The notes beneath the pieces are model-generated. The model did no database searches and was not told the origin of the DNA. It was given only the letters and a program-made list of their open reading frames with translations. 64,000 nt of DNA from Cordilura impudica (taxonomy: Eukaryota; Arthropoda; Insecta; Diptera; Scathophagidae), in contig OY821520.1 in assembly GCA_963682025.1 (NCBI GenBank), positions 3,580,426-3,644,425 on the forward strand, given 5' to 3'. Within the stretch, counting starts at the first letter, position 1. Each line of letters opens with the position of its first letter. Below are positions 59,408-64,000 of the stretch, piece after piece. The position numbers were made by a program, and so were the translations under genes.

Positions 59408-60325
59408 TCTTTCTTTCATTATGCATATGAGTTTTGAATCTCTCCGTGGCTATCTTAAAATTAATCTCTGGCCACAACAAGTCTATGGACAAAGTTTCAG
59501 ATCGATCGGATCAGGGGAAATGACATTAAGCTTACTCCATGACTGTGCGTGACCATGCGTGACTGTGCGTGACTAAGTCAAAGTTGATGTTTTTTTCACA
59601 GGAAGTGTATGGACCAAGTTTCAGATCGAACGGATGAGGGGAAATGACATTAAGCTTACTCCGTGACTGTGCGCGACCATGCGTGACTGTGCGTGACTAT
59701 GCCAAAGTTGATCTTTTTTCACAGCAAGTGTATGGACCAAGTTTCAGATCGATCGGATCAGGGGAAATGACATTAAGCTTACTCCGTGACTGTGCATGAC
59801 CATGCGTGACCATGCGTGACTGTGCGTGACTAAGTCAAAGTTAATTTTTTCACAGCAAGTGTATGGACCAAGTTTCAGATCGATCGGATGAAGGGAAATG
59901 ACATTTAGATCACTTCGGGACTGTGCGTGACCATGCGTGACTGCGCGTGACTAAGTCAAAGTTAATCCTTCTTTCACAGCAAGTGTATGGACCAAGTTTA
60001 AAATCGATCGGATGAGGGGAGATGACATTTAGATCACTCCGTGACTGTGCGTCACCACGCGTGACTGTGCGTGACTAAGTCAGAGTTAATCTTTTTACAG
60101 CAAGTGTATGGACCAAGTTTGAGATCGATCGGATGAGGGGAAATGATATTTAGATCACTTCGTGACTGTGCGTGACCACGCGAGGCTGTACGTAACTACC
60201 CCAAAATTAATCTGTAGTGACGACAAGACTATGGGCCAAGTTTCAGATCAACTGGATAAGGGGGAATGGGATCCAACCATGGCAGACTGACAGAGAGTAT
60301 GAGTTAAAAGAAAGAGCTTAAAAAA
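59408..60325 (+). mobile_element. Element of ~124-bp GTGACTGTGC-rich units, seven units
   Basis: Begins ACTCTTTCTTTCATTATGCA and ends GAGTTAAAAGAAAGAGCTT, with imperfect inverted ends CTCTTTCTTT / AAAGAAAGAG. Units start near 59533, 59658, 59781, 59912, 60036 and 60157 (121-131 bp apart), each with GTGCGTGACT repeats, then TCACAGCAAGTGTATGGACC, AAGTTTCAGATCGATCGGAT and GGGGAAATGACATTTAGATC. It interrupts LINE coding text exactly, and shares both ends with 43719-44152. Confidence 0.8.
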
Positions 60326-60480
60326 GAAATAATTCTAGTCATCCAAATAATAATATTGGATCTTGCAACTTGTTTGCATCGTTTTTCCAGACTACTTTTA
60401 TTGCATATAGTAACTATACAAGTGTAGATCCGTCAGGTGCTCCATTTCTAAGCAACCTTGTCATAGAAATATCAGAAGAT
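60326..60480 (+). pseudogene. LINE ORF2 (third LINE), pre-RT segment
   Basis: GSCNLFASFFQTTFIAYSNY and LVIEISEDDVSLFY: the NLFAxFF and ISxEDV patterns that precede the RT domain in LINEs. Interrupted by the gypsy fragment. Confidence 0.75.
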
Positions 60481-60835
60481 GATGTATCTTTATTCTATCT
60501 TTAAACGATAGTGCCTCATGTGTAATATCTCTAGATTCCTCTTCTAATTCTATCTGGTGAAATCCTGACATTAAATCCAGGCATGAAAAAAATTTTGCCC
60601 TGTCCAATTGGTCCAATATATCATCTATTCGTGGCAAAGGAAACTTGTCTGCTACAAGCTTTTTATTAACCCCTCTGTAATCAATAACCAATCTTCATCT
60701 CTTCTGTGTTGTCCCTGGTAAAGACTTTTTTGGAACTAACAATATGGGACTATTGTACTCGGACATTGATGGCTCAATTATATCATTTTCTATTAATTTG
60801 TCAATCTGTTATTTATAAGATTTTTAGTTCGCCCC
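60481..60835 (-). pseudogene. Gypsy-type (LTR retrotransposon) RT fragment
   Basis: Minus strand: RQIDKLIENDIIEPSMSEYN and SPILLVPKK, an in-frame TGA, then VIDYRGVNKKLVADKFPLPR, DILDQLDRAKFFSCLDLMSG and FHQIELEEESRDI. This is the start of the gypsy/Metaviridae RT (fingers and first catalytic Asp, L-D-L-x-S-G-F-H-Q-I). Only ~110 residues, no LTRs, opposite in strand to the LINE around it. Arrived as a fragment or was mostly deleted afterwards. Confidence 0.85.
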
Positions 60836-62084
60836 ATAACATTACTTTTTAATGCATGCTTAGAAAATGGTGAATTTTCAGATCAGTGGAAAAACTGTTG
60901 TTATATTCTTACATTCACATCTGGTTATAAATTCAATGTTTTGAATTATAGGCCCATTGTTAAACAGTGTTCTGGCTAAAGTCATTGATAAGATTCTGTA
61001 TAATAAACTATTTCATCATGTTCCATCAAAAATTTCAGTTTTCCAACATGGATTTTTATCCGGTCGATTCACATGTACAAATTTATTAGTATTCTCTAAT
61101 CAGATTATTGTTTATATGGAGAATAGAAAACAAGTTGATGTACTGACTTTTCGAAGGCTTTTGATTCAGTTAATCATGATGTTCTATTAGTCAAACTTCA
61201 CTAATTTGGTATTAATGGAAACTTGTTCCAGTTTTTTTTAAAGTTTTCTTACCAATAAGAATTAATACTGCAAATTAGTTCCTGCTCTTCTAATAATGTA
61301 ATTAAAGAATATTCTGGTATTCCTCAAGGAACTGACTTACCTGACTGTTTGTAATTTTATAAACCATTATTATTTGCCGATGATTTGAAATTGTTTTCCG
61401 ATATTATAAGAATATCACACTCAGTTATGCTTCAAAAACATTTGATATCACTTTAAGAGTGGTGTGATTTTAACAGGCTTGCTTTAAATATTGATAAATC
61501 CAATTTTTTATAGCTACATTTTAAGTGATGACACTCTTTAGAGAGTTGTGGAAGTTAAAGATTTAGGAGTTATTTTTGGCAGAATTGAAAAACTTCAGAA
61601 ATGATTAAAGAATTTCCGTTTAAGAAAATAAATTGGTCCGGTGATGTTCTTTGTTGTAAAAGCAGATGTAAATCTCTGGGACTACAATCTTCATGAGATC
61701 GTAGATCATAATATTAAATATTTATTATTTTGTGATGCTTGGTCTGATTTAGTGAGGGTTCATATTCCTCATCATGATTTACGTCACGAGCGTTTATTTT
61801 ATGAAGATTTTCGTCATACGAATTATGGGGTTAATGAACCAATTACAAGATATTTAAAGCTTTATAATAGTTTTTCAATCCTTTTAAACTTCAATTTAGA
61901 TAAAAATAATTTTAATTTGAACTTATTTAAGGTTTTCAATTAATTCGTTTTGTAAGTTTTTAAACTAAAAAATATTAATTATTGTACAAACATTATTATA
62001 CATATTCTTATAGTCTGTTAGATGTAAATTAGTAGACTAAATAAATAAATAAAAAAATAAATAAATAAATAAAAAATATATTAA
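60836..62084 (+). pseudogene. LINE ORF2 (third LINE), RT domain, C-terminus and TAAA tail
   Basis: LLFNACLENGEFSDQWKN, then in shifting frames LNYRPI, VLAKVIDKILYNKLFHHV (60957 on), FQHGFLSGRFTCTNLLVFSN, QVDV, a SKAFDSVNHD-like block with a frameshift, GIPQG (61316-61330), FADD catalytic motif (61373-61384) with LKLFSDI, and C-terminal RHTNYGVNEPITRYLKLYN (to 61943). 3' UTR, then (TAAA)n at 62035-62075 as the tail. About 30 residues are missing where the gypsy fragment sits. No copy-specific host duplication was found. Confidence 0.85.
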
Positions 62085-62085
62085 A

Positions 62086-62423
62086 GAATCTATAATATTA
62101 ATATGCTAGGCGATTTCCTGTGACCGATGTTTTGTTCTACCGTTTTATCCCGATTTTGACCAAACCTATATTATTTGAAAGGAATTCCTTTTTAGCCGTT
62201 TTGCAGATTTACAGATTTTTAAATTTTTTCCTTTTTTTTGAGTAAATTGCATTATACATATGCTATGTGTTTTATTAAATTTGTTAATGTGTTTGCTAAT
62301 GAGTTTGTTATCTTCATTAGCAATAATAATAAACCATAAAAATGTTGATTTGTGAATTGGCTAAGTTGAAAAATAAAGCTGCCTAGAAATTGCACTCGAA
62401 TTTCGAGCGTTGGAATCTGCTAG
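62086..62423 (+). mobile_element. Small non-autonomous Helitron, reference-quality copy
   Basis: 5' TCTATAATATTAATATGCTA, body with GACCGATGTTTTGTTCTACC, 3' hairpin CTCGAATTTCGAG (perfect 6-bp stem), 12 nt spacer, CTAG at 62420-62423. 338 bp. The host base before is A; the base after is A, not the expected T. No coding capacity. It lies immediately after the LINE tail. Confidence 0.88.
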
Positions 62424-64000
62424 ATGTTACTTATTGGACGACTTTGTTTTGAAATAGAAAAAATTGTTTGGCAATTTTTAAACTATTACTAAAATTTATA
62501 TTCCAATGAAAAATAAATTTAGAACTTATTCATGTTGAGCTTTGAAAATTTTCCAATAAAAAAACAAAAAAATTATTTTTCCATTGGATTGATTATTCCA
62601 CCGTCTGTTTGTCGGTGTGTGAATATTTTAATTGCGTTTGAAATGCGTCTTCGTGTCAGTTGTCATTTAGATATTTAAGTGCTTTCAACTTGAATTTGTT
62701 TAATACTAATTTTCTTTTCGATTAACAGTCATTTCATGGATTCAATACCTTTTTGCTGCCTTTCTATTTTTATATTTATTTATTTATTTTGCCAGTTCAC
62801 CTGTTCAGTATTCAAAGCCAAGGTTTATCTTGTCTACTATATTACATGCGTCTTCTATTAAATACACACTCATTGCAAAAAAAAAATAAGGAAAACAAAA
62901 ACAAAAGAGAAAAACCACTAACTATATAAATATATGTATTCTTAATGCTGAGTGACATTATTTGGTGGAAACATTAAAATTAAATTAAAATATGTTGCTA
63001 AACATTATTATTTAGTTGTTATTTTTCTTTTATAATTTTTTTTGAGGCGCTTTCACAAATTTTCGATACTTGTCTCGAGTCTAGTTTAGAATTCATAATT
63101 GTGTAAGCATAAAGTCTCAGCATAAATAATAATAATTAATAATAATTACTTATGAGTCTAAAGAAGAAAAAAAAAAAAAAAGAAATCGATATTGCTATTG
63201 TTATTGTGCAAAAGTGTTTTATTAGCAAATTTTTAATATAATTTGAATGAAGAATTTAAAATAATCACTATTTGCGGATTAGATATCTGGTCCAGGCTAA
63301 AATGCACAGTTCTCAAAATGTTCGCTCACCCGCTGAAATGCGGCATAAAATGAAAAGGTGTGTTATCTATGAAATTGTTAATCAGAACCTTGTGACAGTT
63401 GTTTAATTAATGGACATTGTTTTTTTTTATATTTATTTCTATGTATTTTTATTCATGCTTTGGACACATGCAAATTCAGACAAAAAGAGTTCGTTATGCA
63501 AGATAGCTATAAAATGATGTAACTATGTGTTAAATTTTTAAAATATATTTTGAAAGTAAAACCTTGAAAAGTATGCTATGAGACATAAGATCGAATCGTA
63601 CCTTAAAAATATGATTTGAAAAAATTTTAGCTAAGAACAAAATTTTGTTCGTCTTCTTAATTATAAATGTAAGTGAATATTAATCGCTTTTGTATGTTAT
63701 GTAGTTAACACTTCATTATTTATGCTCATACATAATTAAATACTCAAACTTTTAAATTAAGCTAGACTGCAAGACATTTTCAATATCAATCGTAGCCAAA
63801 TCATGTTTTTCACTGATAATTTATTAACCGAACTTGTTGTCAATCTAATCATTTGGTTGAAATTCTGTTTACTCAACAAAAATTAAAAATATAAATAAAA
63901 AGTTTTAGTTATTTCAACAAAACATTAAGTTGGCAACAATTTCGCTTGCCATTACAAATTTTTGTATTTTTTTGAGTAGCTTTGGTGTATTAGTTTAATA
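62424..64000. other. No gene seen
   Basis: AT-rich sequence of moderate complexity with poly-A near 63165. Possibly host intergenic or intronic DNA. Confidence 0.5.

Overview
This is an AT-rich eukaryotic window made almost entirely of transposable-element debris, and I find no intact host protein-coding gene. The organism is most likely a cyclorrhaphan fly, perhaps a calyptrate. The reasons are about 15 pieces of a DINE-1/mini-me-like, Helentron-associated repeat with a GTCC tract, plus Jockey-like LINEs, copia, Tc1, hAT and a tRNA-derived SINE. The species call is inference.

Layout. 1-3360 is a 21-bp minisatellite with higher-order copies, followed by one end of an A-rich element family. 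3474-5412 is a dead copia fragment on the minus strand (gag, protease, integrase, primer-binding site). 5562-10611 is an old long-TIR DNA transposon whose left TIR is broken by a DINE and by a SINE with a 13-bp target duplication; its decayed gene lies at 8990-10048. 14121-16972 is a second transposon of that type with 445-bp TIRs and a TTA duplication. 17840-21686 is an A-rich family copy whose internal 7-mer array is homogenised to 3.5 kb of (TTTTTAA)n. 24800-26999 is a Jockey-like LINE hit by a SINE and a small Helitron. 27000-28632 is a Tc1 transposase split by a DINE. 30368-36142 holds two A-rich family copies in opposite orientations with DINEs inside. 39786-43387 is a DINE split by another A-rich copy, which itself holds a DINE. 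43719-44152 is a short element of GTGACTGTGC repeats. 45493-47282 holds a hAT fragment, two Helitrons and a (CATTT)n tract. 47283-52925 is a LINE interrupted at its RT by a 4.5-kb DNA transposon (48288-52787) that contains two DINEs. 53262-53665 is a foldback MITE. 55808-62084 is one LINE cut by five later insertions, followed by a Helitron (62086-62423).

Four non-autonomous families recur: (i) the DINE-like repeat, ~780 bp, ending in a 20-bp palindrome; (ii) a ~330-bp Helitron with TC...CTAG ends and a 3' hairpin; (iii) an unclassified A-rich element bounded by GATGTGTAAACATCTA that carries a variable internal 7-bp tandem array; (iv) an element built of ~124-bp units rich in GTGCGTGACT. Their nesting gives a relative insertion order. 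The stretches between them show no gene that I can support.
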